Shown: piece by piece, positions 34,227-43,371 of the stretch | Position numbering within the stretch: position 1 is the stretch's first letter | Layout of the letters: each line of letters opens with the position of its first letter | Source: Flammeovirgaceae bacterium UBA5585 | Lineage (GTDB): Bacteria; Bacteroidota; Bacteroidia; Cytophagales; Cyclobacteriaceae | Length of the DNA stretch: 64,000 nt | Assembly: GCA_002425185.1 (NCBI GenBank) | Contig: DILT01000014.1 | Span: 1-64,000 of the forward strand | Direction: 5' to 3' | Notes under the pieces: model-generated | The model's input: only the letters and a program-made list of their open reading frames with translations | What the model was told of the DNA's origin: nothing | Database searches by the model: none | Program-made: the position numbers and the translations under genes

Positions 34227-37200
34227 ATGGAAACTAACAGAAGCCTGTTCAGTCGTTTACTTGACCTTCAGGAAGGTGAAGAAGGCAGGGTTGCCCTACT
34301 CCTTATCATGAGCTTCTTTATGGGTGCCTTTCTGGCCACCTTTACGGTTGCCGCCCAAACACTATTCCTCAATAACTATAGTGAACAAGATGACTTACCT
34401 GGGGCCTTTGCTATAGCCGGTGCCTTTGGTATGGCAGCCACTATTATCTATAACTTCCTGCAGCGAAAAATTCCATTTCGCATGCTCGCTATACTCAGTT
34501 TACTGAGCATAACCACCATTACAGCTGCTATTGAATTTGGCGATCTGTATTTTAAAGACAGGGGTACCATTTATTACTATGGGTTTACCCAGGTGGTGCC
34601 CTTTACACTTATAATACTCCTCGTTTTTTGGGGCGCCTTTAACAGGTTCTTCAATGTGCGCCAGTCTAAAAGGCTTTTGGGTACTGTTGACCAGGGTGCA
34701 TTAGTTGCTTCACTCATTTCATTTTTTGCTATCCCCATTGTACTCCCCTTGCTGCCCGGAGAAACCGAAGCTGACAAGGTGGAGTCACTGTACACGTTAA
34801 GCCTGATTAGTATCTCCATCTTTACAGGCCTCTTTATTTTTCTCTCTGTAAAATTTGGAGGAGAACGTTGGGCTTTAAAAAAAGAAAAAGAAGTAAACGT
34901 AAAAGTTTCAATAACCGGATTCTTCAAGAACCGATACCTGATTATCCTATCCGTATTTGTTATCATTTCCATTATTGCCCTGAACTTTGTGGAGTACTCT
35001 TTCCTAAGTGTTTCCACGAAGCGCTTTAAGCCAGAAGAATTGGCTAGTTTCCTCGCGTTATTTGAAGCCACCATAGTAATCTTTGCCTTTTTGTTTGATG
35101 TCTTCGCCTCGGAAAGAATATTACAAGACTATGGCTTGCGTGTGGCCATATTGGTAAACCCCATACTTATTACATTATTCACCATTGCTGCATTGATCAT
35201 TGGTATTTCGTTTGGCTATACGCCCGACAGCCCCTCCTTTACCATCTTCTTTGTAATGATTGCCATGAGTATGCTCTTTATTAACTCAACCAAAGAAGCA
35301 CTGGATGAACCGGCCTTTAAACTTTATCAACTTCCGGTTGAAACCAATATTAAAATTGATGTACAGACAAAAGTGGAGGGTGTGGTAACCGGTTTTGCCA
35401 CGATGATAGCAGGGGGACTGATTTACCTCATTAACAAAGTACAAATATTCGATTTCCTGTACATCACACTTTTTACATTACCCATTGCAGCCTTGTGGTA
35501 CTTTGTAGGAAACAAAATGTATTCGAGCTACCGTAAAACCCTGCAAAAAACGCTAATCACAAATAAATCTAAAGTTGAGCACACCATCGAACAAGAGTAT
35601 ACGGTTGACCGTGTGCTGGAAAAAGAAATTAAAAGCTCGGTTGAAGATAAAGTTCTGTATGGCTTGCGCCTGATGGAAAAAATTGAACCGGCTTTGTTTG
35701 AAAATGCCATCCTCGGCCTAACCAACAGCAGCCATCCGAAAGTAAAGGCCTTTGCCCGTGAAAAAGCTCAAAGCCTTGGCATGGATAAAGATTCGGATAT
35801 CACAAAATTAGCAACACAAGCACAGGGCACTTCAGAAGACAGCGACCTGTTATCTATCAACCCGGAAAAGTTGATGAAGCTTAGCAAATCGGTAAAACCT
35901 GCCGACCGGGTGCTGGCCGCTAAACTCTTGCGTAAACTTATCAGTCAGCGAACCATATTCATATTGCTGGAATTACTCCGCGATGTTGATTATAAGGTGC
36001 GCCACGAAGCACTGATCACCGCCCGTAAAGTAAAGCGCTCTGAAACCTGGCCAACACTAATCGAACTTCTCTCCTCACCATCCTACTGTCATCAGGCCAC
36101 AGCCGCCCTCATTGAGGCTGGTGAGCCCGCCTTGCACGTGTTGGAAACTGCTTTTCATAAATCCGGCCAAACAGATTTGGTTATGCTGCGCATCGTACAA
36201 ATTATTGGACGTATCGGTGGCCAGCAGGCATTGGATCTATTATGGAAGAAAGCCGATTATCCCGACAAGCGGATTGTAAAACAGATTCTCTATTCCCTTC
36301 GCTACATAAACTACCGCGCCAGCGGACGCCAGGCCCGCGAAGTGATGGACCTGCTGGAAGCTGAAATCAGCAAAACCCTTTGGAACCAGGCTGCCCTGCA
36401 TGAACTTCCGCAAACGGAACACTATCAACTGTTACGCAGCGCCATCCGCGAAGAAATAAGGATAAACAACAACCAGATCACCATGCTGCTCTCCATACTG
36501 TATGATCCGGAAGCGGTGCAACTGGTGCGTGAAAATATTGAGTCGGGCGATCCTAATGGTATTGCCTACGCTATTGAACTGATGGACTTGTTTGTTGACC
36601 AGGACCTCAAGCCTAAACTTTTTCCGTTGTTCGATGACATACCGGTTCCGCGCAAACTGGAATTACTACAGATCTATTTCCCGCGCGAGAACTATAACCC
36701 CGTTCAGGTAATCAACTATATTCTTAATCGTGATTTCAATCTGAATAACCGTTGGACAAAAGTATGTGCGGCCTATACCTCGGCTTACATTCCCGAGTTT
36801 CGCGTTAGCCGTGGATTAATCGCCCAGATGTTTAACCGCGATAAACTCCTGCAGGAAACTGCTGCATGGGTAATCTACAACAAGAGCAGAGAAGCCTACA
36901 ACACCATTTCAGAACGACTTCCTGATCGCGACAAACGCTACCTCGACTCGGCCATTGAGAACAACCAATTGCTGGACGGACTAAACGATGGATTCTTTTT
37001 AGGTATCGAAATGATTATGTTCCTGAAACAACTGCCAGAATTCAAAAATATAAGTGGTGTGTTGCTGGCCGACTTGTTTGATAAAATAATTGCCTACGAT
37101 TTAAGCAAGGGTGAAAAAATTTCCTTTAACCCGGCCGATCAGAACAGTCCGATTTTTATTGTAGCCCATGGCGAAGTACAGTTGAAGGAAGATGGTGTTG

Positions 37201-37415
37201 GAAAAATTACCTTAACCCCCGGCCAGGTATTTGGCGACTTATTTACTATCAACGGACAAGGACTAAAACTAAATTCAATTGAGGCCGTTGAACGCTCGGT
37301 GGTCTTTAGTATAAGCCTGATGGACTTCTATTTTGTTATTGCCAACCATCACGAATGGGTAGAGAAATTTATCCGAAACGTAACCGAAAAACAGGAATCA
37401 ACCCAAACCGTATAA
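34227..37415 (+). CDS. NTT-like transporter / HEAT repeats / cNMP-binding-fold fusion
   Basis: The 1062-residue protein begins with a membrane domain of about 11-12 helices (residues about 20-430) resembling the ATP:ADP-antiporter (NTT/Tlc) branch of the MFS fold. A linker leads into HEAT-type helical repeats (about 470-900, e.g. LLRDVDYKVRHEALITARKVKRSETWPTLIELL). The C-terminal 110 residues (about 945-1050) fit a cyclic-nucleotide-binding jelly roll (GEKISF, IFIVAHGEVQL, LTPGQVFGDLF), but the phosphate-binding Arg cassette is not seen. Its substrate and whether it transports at all are unknown. It lies 25 bp before the TIR-like gene and probably shares its transcript. Confidence 0.78.
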   Translation: METNRSLFSRLLDLQEGEEGRVALLLIMSFFMGAFLATFTVAAQTLFLNNYSEQDDLPGAFAIAGAFGMAATIIYNFLQRKIPFRMLAILSLLSITTITAAIEFGDLYFKDRGTIYYYGFTQVVPFTLIILLVFWGAFNRFFNVRQSKRLLGTVDQGALVASLISFFAIPIVLPLLPGETEADKVESLYTLSLISISIFTGLFIFLSVKFGGERWALKKEKEVNVKVSITGFFKNRYLIILSVFVIISIIALNFVEYSFLSVSTKRFKPEELASFLALFEATIVIFAFLFDVFASERILQDYGLRVAILVNPILITLFTIAALIIGISFGYTPDSPSFTIFFVMIAMSMLFINSTKEALDEPAFKLYQLPVETNIKIDVQTKVEGVVTGFATMIAGGLIYLINKVQIFDFLYITLFTLPIAALWYFVGNKMYSSYRKTLQKTLITNKSKVEHTIEQEYTVDRVLEKEIKSSVEDKVLYGLRLMEKIEPALFENAILGLTNSSHPKVKAFAREKAQSLGMDKDSDITKLATQAQGTSEDSDLLSINPEKLMKLSKSVKPADRVLAAKLLRKLISQRTIFILLELLRDVDYKVRHEALITARKVKRSETWPTLIELLSSPSYCHQATAALIEAGEPALHVLETAFHKSGQTDLVMLRIVQIIGRIGGQQALDLLWKKADYPDKRIVKQILYSLRYINYRASGRQAREVMDLLEAEISKTLWNQAALHELPQTEHYQLLRSAIREEIRINNNQITMLLSILYDPEAVQLVRENIESGDPNGIAYAIELMDLFVDQDLKPKLFPLFDDIPVPRKLELLQIYFPRENYNPVQVINYILNRDFNLNNRWTKVCAAYTSAYIPEFRVSRGLIAQMFNRDKLLQETAAWVIYNKSREAYNTISERLPDRDKRYLDSAIENNQLLDGLNDGFFLGIEMIMFLKQLPEFKNISGVLLADLFDKIIAYDLSKGEKISFNPADQNSPIFIVAHGEVQLKEDGVGKITLTPGQVFGDLFTINGQGLKLNSIEAVERSVVFSISLMDFYFVIANHHEWVEKFIRNVTEKQESTQTV

Positions 37416-37440
37416 TCCAAATCACTAACAATACCCCGAC

Positions 37441-38880
37441 ATGAAGCTTGAAATTGATGTACTGATAATTTTTTCTGATAAGGACAATGAAACACTAAAC
37501 GGTCAGCAGGGCTGGGTTACACAGTTTAAAAAATTTCTTGACCTGATGCTCACGCAGGTACTGGGCTCAAAACCCAACATCCTGTTAAAGAGTGAGTACG
37601 ATAACATGGCCTCTCCTAAACTTGATAATGCTGCCACCTTAGTAAGTATCCTTTCTCCTTATTTTATTCAATCCGGGCAATGCCTTGACAACCTGGAAAC
37701 ATTTTACCAGGCGGCAGAGGCCAGCGGAAAAAACCGAAACCGCGTATTTAAGGTCTTTAAAAATCCGCTTTCCGTGCAGGAGCAACCCCCACGCTTACGC
37801 GAACTTATTGGTTATGAAATGTACCAGCTCGATACCGAAACAGGTGAAGTGCGGGAATACTCCGACTACTTCAGCTCAGAAGCCGAGCGCCAGTACTGGA
37901 TGAAAATGGTTGACCTGGCGTACGATATTTACGATACCCTCATTCAACTCAAAGAAACCGAAGTCAAAGCTGAAGTAAAGAATATCTTCAAGCGTAAAAC
38001 CATTTACCTGGCCGAAACCGGTCATGATTTATCCGTTCAACGTAATATCATCAAGCGTGAACTCCAACGCCACGGCTACATTGTAACACCTACCAAAACA
38101 CTACCGGGCAACATTCACGATTTGGAAAAAATTGTTCGCAAAGACCTGGAGGATGCACAGCTTTCGATTCACCTTATCGGAAGCGCCTATGGTGAAATAC
38201 CGGATGGTTCCGATCGCTCTATTGTTGAACTGCAAAACCGTTTTGCAGCGGAAAAAAGCCAGAAGGTTGGAAAGGATCTGTTCACCCGCCTGATCTGGAT
38301 TAACCCTGTGCTGACAAATGCCAGCGAACGGCAACGCGCGTTTATTGATACTATAAAACGCGATACCGAAGTGCAGGAAGGTGCGGAGATTTTACAAACA
38401 CCGCTTGAAGATTTCAAAAACATTATGCGCGAAGAACTGATTGAGGCGGATGAAAAACGTACACTGGATGAAACCGGTGGAAAATCTATTTACCTGGTGC
38501 ATGACAGGATTGATCACAACGAAGTGAAGCCGTTGATCGAGGCTATTGAGAAGAATGGATACAAGGTGCTTGTCCCCGGTTTTGATGGCGAACTGCTGGA
38601 CCTCCGCCAAAAACATATCGACAACCTGCGCAACTTTGATGCAGCCATTATCTATAAAGGAAAAGTAAACGACCAATGGGTGCGCATGAAGGTACTTGAC
38701 TTGCTGAAAGCCCCGGGCTTTGGAAGAAAAAAACCGATAAAGGGTAAAGCCGTTTTTGCCTCCACCGGTGCCAGTGTAAACCTGGATGCTTTCAAGAACC
38801 AAAATTTGCGAATCGTCCAGGCCGACCCACGTGATACGGCCCAATCGATAAAAACATTGTTGGAAGAATTTAATAACTAA
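37441..38880 (+). CDS. Protein with three TIR-like domains
   Basis: In this 479-residue protein, domain 1 (about 3-150) has TIR features: DVLIIFSDKD, GWVTQFKKFLDLML and ATLVSILSPYFIQSGQC. Where NADase TIRs have a catalytic Glu (C-x2-E-L) this reads CLDNL, so the Glu may be replaced by Asn. Domain 2 (about 187-345) matches TIR-like domains that open IYLAETGHDLSVQR, with SIHLIGSAYG and SIVELQNRFA (a Glu present). Domain 3 (about 360-475) repeats the opening as SIYLVHDRIDHNE and has DAAIIYKGK. TIR domains act as scaffolds or NAD-consuming effectors. The neighbouring nSTAND NTPase strengthens a signalling or defence reading, which is inference. Confidence 0.7.
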   Translation: MKLEIDVLIIFSDKDNETLNGQQGWVTQFKKFLDLMLTQVLGSKPNILLKSEYDNMASPKLDNAATLVSILSPYFIQSGQCLDNLETFYQAAEASGKNRNRVFKVFKNPLSVQEQPPRLRELIGYEMYQLDTETGEVREYSDYFSSEAERQYWMKMVDLAYDIYDTLIQLKETEVKAEVKNIFKRKTIYLAETGHDLSVQRNIIKRELQRHGYIVTPTKTLPGNIHDLEKIVRKDLEDAQLSIHLIGSAYGEIPDGSDRSIVELQNRFAAEKSQKVGKDLFTRLIWINPVLTNASERQRAFIDTIKRDTEVQEGAEILQTPLEDFKNIMREELIEADEKRTLDETGGKSIYLVHDRIDHNEVKPLIEAIEKNGYKVLVPGFDGELLDLRQKHIDNLRNFDAAIIYKGKVNDQWVRMKVLDLLKAPGFGRKKPIKGKAVFASTGASVNLDAFKNQNLRIVQADPRDTAQSIKTLLEEFNN

Positions 38881-39105
38881 AAAGAATTATTGATAAGTGT
38901 CAGGTAAATAGAATGAATGTTTATACATATAATTTTTAGTGATTTTGTGCCTGCCTGGCCGGTAGGCAGGTTTTCGTGGTGAGAAAATTTTTGAAATCTA
39001 AGCCACAAAAGCACAAACACACCAAAATTCACTAAACAAGATTCTAACACATTAACAGCCTGTGTAAACTTTAAAGCTGGTAGATAAAATTTAACACGTA
39101 AACCG
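38881..39105. other. 225-bp gap between TIR-like and nSTAND genes
   Basis: It contains a REP-like palindrome at 38950-38970 and otherwise AT-rich sequence with repeated CACAAAA/CACCAAAA runs (about 39000-39030). No consensus promoter is evident. Confidence 0.4.
38950..38970. repeat. REP-like palindrome, copy 1
   Basis: CCTGCCT and AGGCAGG form a 7-bp stem around an inner GGCCGGT. The same motif with variant centre occurs at 43449-43468 inside a gene. Confidence 0.65.
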
Positions 39106-42100
39106 ATGCCCCAATATGTTGACGAAAAAGTAGCGGTACAAAATCCCTTCCCGGGATTACGACCGTTTAAAATTGAAGAGAGTCATCTGTTCTTTGGCCG
39201 GGAGGGCCAGAGTGATGAAGTGCTCCTCAAACTTTCGAAGAACCGTTTCGTAGGTGTTATCGGTCCTTCCGGAAGTGGTAAATCTTCATTTATCTATTGT
39301 GGCGTGCTCCCTATTCTTTATGGGGGCTTTCTTACGGATGCCAGCCCCAACTGGGAAGTAATTGTTACCCGCCCCGGTGCTGGGCCTATCGATAACCTGG
39401 CCGAATCATTATTAAAAAACAATCAGGAATATTTAAATGCCGAAGTTGAGGAACAAAAAATAAAACGCACCATCTTCTCAACGCTGCTGCGCAGCAGTTC
39501 ATTGGGTTTGGTTGAAGCGGTTGAGCAATCGCGCAGGTCGGCTGATGTGAATTATTTGATCTTAGTCGATCAGTTTGAAGAACTCTTCCGCTTTAAGGAC
39601 AGCACCGATCCGAATTCTGTAAACGAAACGCTGGCCTTCGTTAACCTGTTGATGGAGGCTGTGAACTATCCGGATGCGCCTATTTATGTGGCCATAACTA
39701 TGCGTTCGGATTTCATTGGCGATTGTGCGCAGTTTCCCGAACTCACCCGTAAAATCAACGATAGCCACTACCTCATTCCACAACTAACGCGTGAACAAAA
39801 ACGCAGGGCTATTGAAGGGCCTGTAGCAGTAGGTGGCGCAAATATTACTTCGCGATTGGTGCAGCAATTGTTAAATGATCTTGGCGACAATCCCGATCAG
39901 TTGCCCATTCTGCAGCACGCCCTCATGCGCACGTGGGACTACTGGAGCCATTACCGCGATTATGAAGAAGAGCCCGTTGACTTAAAACACTACGAGGCGA
40001 TAGGCACCATGGCCGAAGCGTTGAGCATGCACGCCAACGAAGCCTTTGATGAACTTACCGAAGCGCAGAAGCACATCTGTGAAGTAATGTTTAAGGCCAT
40101 CACAGAAAAGCGGGGCGAAAACTTTGGCATTCGCAGACCAACCCGCCTAAATGAAATTGCCGCTATCGCAGACTGCTCCGAACAAGAAGTTGCCGAGGTC
40201 ATTGAAAAATTCCGCGAACAAGGTCGTTCCTTACTAACACCGGCATTCGGCACTCCGCTTACCGCAAAATCCATGGTGGATATTTCGCATGAAAGTTTAA
40301 TGCGGATTTGGGTGCGGTTGAAAAACTGGGTTGACGATGAAGCCGATGCTGTCCAAATGTATTTGCGGTTAGCCGAAGCATCAGCACAATACCAGGTGGG
40401 CAAGGCCGGCTTATGGCGCCCGCCCGATTTACAATTAGCCCTTAACTGGTTAGCCAAGCATAAACCTACCTTGGTTTGGGGACAACGGTACAACCCGGCC
40501 TTCGAGCGTACCATGATCTTTCTGGAGTACTCCAAGAAAGAATTTGAGACCGAACAGCGCATACGCGAACTGGAACAAAAGCGCAAACTGCAACGCGCCA
40601 GAATTACCGCCCTGGTGTTTGGTACACTCACCGTAATTGCTCTTTTATTTTTGGTGTATGCTTTTATTCAAAAAGCGGAGGCAGAGAAAAACTTGCAGTA
40701 TGCCAAGGAGCAAGAAGCTTTAGCAAAAGCCAATGAAAAAGAAGCTCGTGACGCCCAAGCTATTGCAGAACAAAGACGAGTTGAGGCCGAAGAAGCACGA
40801 GAAAATGAGGAGAAACAGCGTGAATTAGCTGAACTCAGAAAAATAGAGGCAGAACAAAATGCTGAGGCCGCCAGAAAAGCAGAAGCTGATGCACTGTTAC
40901 AAAAAGGGCGAGCAGAAGCAAATGAAAAGACAGCTATTGCGAATGAGGCATTGGCCAAAGCAAATGAAGAGAAAGCAGTTATAGCACGTGCCGATGCTAC
41001 ACGCAGGCGCTATGTTGCCCAGGCAAAAGCCATGGCGCTTCAATCGCTTACACTAACCAGCGATGTGCAACTGGAAGCCCTTCTCGCCCAGCAAGCCTAT
41101 CACTTTAACACCGACAATGGCGGATATGAGTTTGATACCGACATCTACAACGGACTTTATTTCGCATTAAAAAATAAAACCGATAAAGATGGAAAGGCCA
41201 ACCCTCACCCGCTTACCACCAGTTTAAAAGGTCATGATTTCGGGGCGGCACGCTCGTTGGTTACCCACGGTAAGGATGAACATATATATTCCGGTGGAAG
41301 CGATGGCAAGATCATCCGGTGGGTTCATCGTAATAATTCATGGCAAGGTGAGACCCTGGTTGACAAAGTGAAACGTCCCAACTACCAGGTATACTCTATG
41401 GACATAAGTCCGGATGAAACCAAACTTGCGGCCGCAGGACTATACACCCTCGATGACCGGAACAATTATATTGAATTGTATGACCTGAATAACATGAAAG
41501 CTGAGCCCAAAAAAATCTCCGGCTTTACCTACAACATTGAGGATGTTCATTTCACACCCGATGGCAAGGGGTTGTTTGCCCGCGACAACGGGGGCATGAG
41601 CATAAAACTGGCCGACTTTAATACCGCTAAAGAAGTTGTTAAGTCACCGGTAAAAATAAATGCTATCGATTTAAGCAGTGATGGTAAAAAACTGGCCGGT
41701 GCAGGCGATAATGGAACACTGTACATATGGGATGTTGCCAACAACTATGCTGTAACAGAAGTTAAAAATTTGGGCAGGAGTCTTACCGCAGTAGCCTGGC
41801 ACCCTACCGAAAATCAACTTATTGTAGGTAATGAGTCTGGCCTGTTGCGGATTGTACGTAACAGTATACTGGTGCGCAACCTGCCCGGGCATGATGGCCC
41901 TATTGAAAAAATTATTTACAACCATGCAGGCAGTTTCTTTGCCTCAGCCAGTAAAGACCGTTCGGTGCGTATTTGGAATGTAAACCGGTTAACCGAACCA
42001 CCCATTCGATTATTTGATCACACCGACTGGATATGGTCGCTTACGTTTTCTCCGGATGATGAACAATTGATGGTTGGGTTACAAAGCAGTAGCCAGCGCG

Positions 42101-42288
42101 TTCGCTTAGGAGCTATTGAAACCGAAGAAAGCATACGCGCCTATCCGACAAAAATTTCCACCATGTCCAATATTCTTTGTGGTGAATTTATTGAGCGAAA
42201 CATGACACCCGATGAATGGGCTACGTATGTAGGTAAAGACCTAGATTACGAATCCACGTGTAAGAATTTTAAACCCGGAACGAATTAA
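39106..42288 (+). CDS. Membrane-anchored nSTAND NTPase with WD40 propeller
   Basis: Residues 14-30 (NPFPGLRPFKIEESHLFFGRE) open an nSTAND1-type NTPase: Walker A GPSGSGKSS (53-61), Walker B LILVDQFEELF, then STAND-type helical parts including HESLMRIW (about 395-402). A predicted membrane helix (about 499-521) follows basic residues, so the NTPase should be cytosolic. An Ala/Glu-rich coiled coil (about 522-640) leads to WD40-like repeats (about 705-1010; FASASKDRSVRIWNV), which would then be periplasmic if the single helix is real. STAND proteins are switch ATPases that oligomerise on signal binding. It starts a four-gene run with gaps of 3, -4 and 3 bp. Confidence 0.85.
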   Translation: MPQYVDEKVAVQNPFPGLRPFKIEESHLFFGREGQSDEVLLKLSKNRFVGVIGPSGSGKSSFIYCGVLPILYGGFLTDASPNWEVIVTRPGAGPIDNLAESLLKNNQEYLNAEVEEQKIKRTIFSTLLRSSSLGLVEAVEQSRRSADVNYLILVDQFEELFRFKDSTDPNSVNETLAFVNLLMEAVNYPDAPIYVAITMRSDFIGDCAQFPELTRKINDSHYLIPQLTREQKRRAIEGPVAVGGANITSRLVQQLLNDLGDNPDQLPILQHALMRTWDYWSHYRDYEEEPVDLKHYEAIGTMAEALSMHANEAFDELTEAQKHICEVMFKAITEKRGENFGIRRPTRLNEIAAIADCSEQEVAEVIEKFREQGRSLLTPAFGTPLTAKSMVDISHESLMRIWVRLKNWVDDEADAVQMYLRLAEASAQYQVGKAGLWRPPDLQLALNWLAKHKPTLVWGQRYNPAFERTMIFLEYSKKEFETEQRIRELEQKRKLQRARITALVFGTLTVIALLFLVYAFIQKAEAEKNLQYAKEQEALAKANEKEARDAQAIAEQRRVEAEEARENEEKQRELAELRKIEAEQNAEAARKAEADALLQKGRAEANEKTAIANEALAKANEEKAVIARADATRRRYVAQAKAMALQSLTLTSDVQLEALLAQQAYHFNTDNGGYEFDTDIYNGLYFALKNKTDKDGKANPHPLTTSLKGHDFGAARSLVTHGKDEHIYSGGSDGKIIRWVHRNNSWQGETLVDKVKRPNYQVYSMDISPDETKLAAAGLYTLDDRNNYIELYDLNNMKAEPKKISGFTYNIEDVHFTPDGKGLFARDNGGMSIKLADFNTAKEVVKSPVKINAIDLSSDGKKLAGAGDNGTLYIWDVANNYAVTEVKNLGRSLTAVAWHPTENQLIVGNESGLLRIVRNSILVRNLPGHDGPIEKIIYNHAGSFFASASKDRSVRIWNVNRLTEPPIRLFDHTDWIWSLTFSPDDEQLMVGLQSSSQRVRLGAIETEESIRAYPTKISTMSNILCGEFIERNMTPDEWATYVGKDLDYESTCKNFKPGTN

Positions 42289-42291
42289 TCT

Positions 42292-43371
42292 ATGAAAAGA
42301 CTTCTACTGATTATTCTGTTTTCCGGAACCGCCCTACACACCTGGGCACAATGTGCACAAACGTTGCGTCTTGCCCGGGCAACTTACGAACAAGGCCGCT
42401 TGCACGAAATTGAATCGCAACTTAAGGGCTGTTTAGAGCCCACTGAAAAAGGAGGCTTCGCCAAAGAAGAAAAACAACTGCGGGTAGAGGCGCTGAAAAT
42501 TCTTACCATGAGCTACATCTACCTGGAAGAACCACAAAAGGCCGATGCCGCCATGCTCAGCCTTAAAAAAGCCGATCCATACTACCGACCAAACCCGGAA
42601 GTTGACCCTGCCGAATTTGTGGCGTTGTATAACTCCTATCGCGAAGAACCCGTGTACCGGATTGGTGTTCGGCTCGGTGTAAATTTCACGCAACCCAACA
42701 TACAAGAACTGGTAACCGTAGTTGAGCTGGCCGAAGACAGTCAATTCAAACAGGCGGTTGCCTTTCAGTTTGGTGCCGCAGTGGATTTGCCCATTACCTT
42801 GTTCAAGCAAATAAAAAAATGGACCCTGCATGGCGAACTGCTGTACCAGCAAAGAAGGTTTGAAATCGTGCAACTGGAAGACCGGGGTATAAACCCGGCT
42901 GAACCTGATAAGAAACTCCTGAATGAATTTGAAGGGGCTGAATCACAAACAGCACTCTCCCTGCCCGTAACGCTGGAGTACAAGTTCATGGAAAAGAAAT
43001 TCAACCCATACATTGCCCTGGGCTTTTCAACTGATTACTTGCTAAGCAGCAAGCTAACCGCTGAACGCAAACGCACCGATGAACCTGGCGTACCGGAGCG
43101 GGGCCTTGACCTGGAACGTGAGCGCATCAACCTCAGTGCTTTGGCCGCAGCCGGTGTTAAACTACCGGTAGGCCCCGGGTTTATTGTTTTTGAAGTGCGC
43201 TATGCGCACGGCCTCACCAATGTAAGTACACCCGAAACAGCCTTTGTCAACCAATCGCTGGCTTTGGATTACGGCTATGCCGTTCCTGTTTTCAAACAGT
43301 CCTCTTTATCCATTGCAGGTTCTTACATTTTCAATAAGCACAATCCAAAAAAGATCACGCGTAAAAAATGA
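42292..43371 (+). CDS. Outer-membrane beta-barrel with N-terminal TPR-like domain
   Basis: The 359-residue protein has a signal peptide (MKRLLLIILFSGTALHTWAQ). Residues about 22-115 are helical and TPR-like (LRLARATYEQGRLHEIESQL, EALKILTMSYIYLEEPQKADAAMLSL). From about 125 on it has barrel strands (YRIGVRLGVNF, WTLHGELLYQQRRFEI, PYIALGFSTDYLLSS, VFEVRYAHGL, SIAGSYIFN). It starts 3 bp after the nSTAND stop and overlaps the next gene by 4 bp, so it is probably the outer-membrane partner of that system. No named family is assigned. Confidence 0.75.
   Translation: MKRLLLIILFSGTALHTWAQCAQTLRLARATYEQGRLHEIESQLKGCLEPTEKGGFAKEEKQLRVEALKILTMSYIYLEEPQKADAAMLSLKKADPYYRPNPEVDPAEFVALYNSYREEPVYRIGVRLGVNFTQPNIQELVTVVELAEDSQFKQAVAFQFGAAVDLPITLFKQIKKWTLHGELLYQQRRFEIVQLEDRGINPAEPDKKLLNEFEGAESQTALSLPVTLEYKFMEKKFNPYIALGFSTDYLLSSKLTAERKRTDEPGVPERGLDLERERINLSALAAAGVKLPVGPGFIVFEVRYAHGLTNVSTPETAFVNQSLALDYGYAVPVFKQSSLSIAGSYIFNKHNPKKITRKK

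Noticed and set aside
40668..40958. Minus-strand open frame rich in Ala and Ser
   Set aside because: It is the antisense shadow of the Ala/Glu-rich coiled coil in the nSTAND gene.
42292..43371. Possible PorP/SprF partner of a type IX adhesin
   Set aside because: PorP/SprF proteins normally accompany type B sorting domains and lack an N-terminal TPR part; the adjacent giant protein ends in a type A domain. I see no PorP signature.
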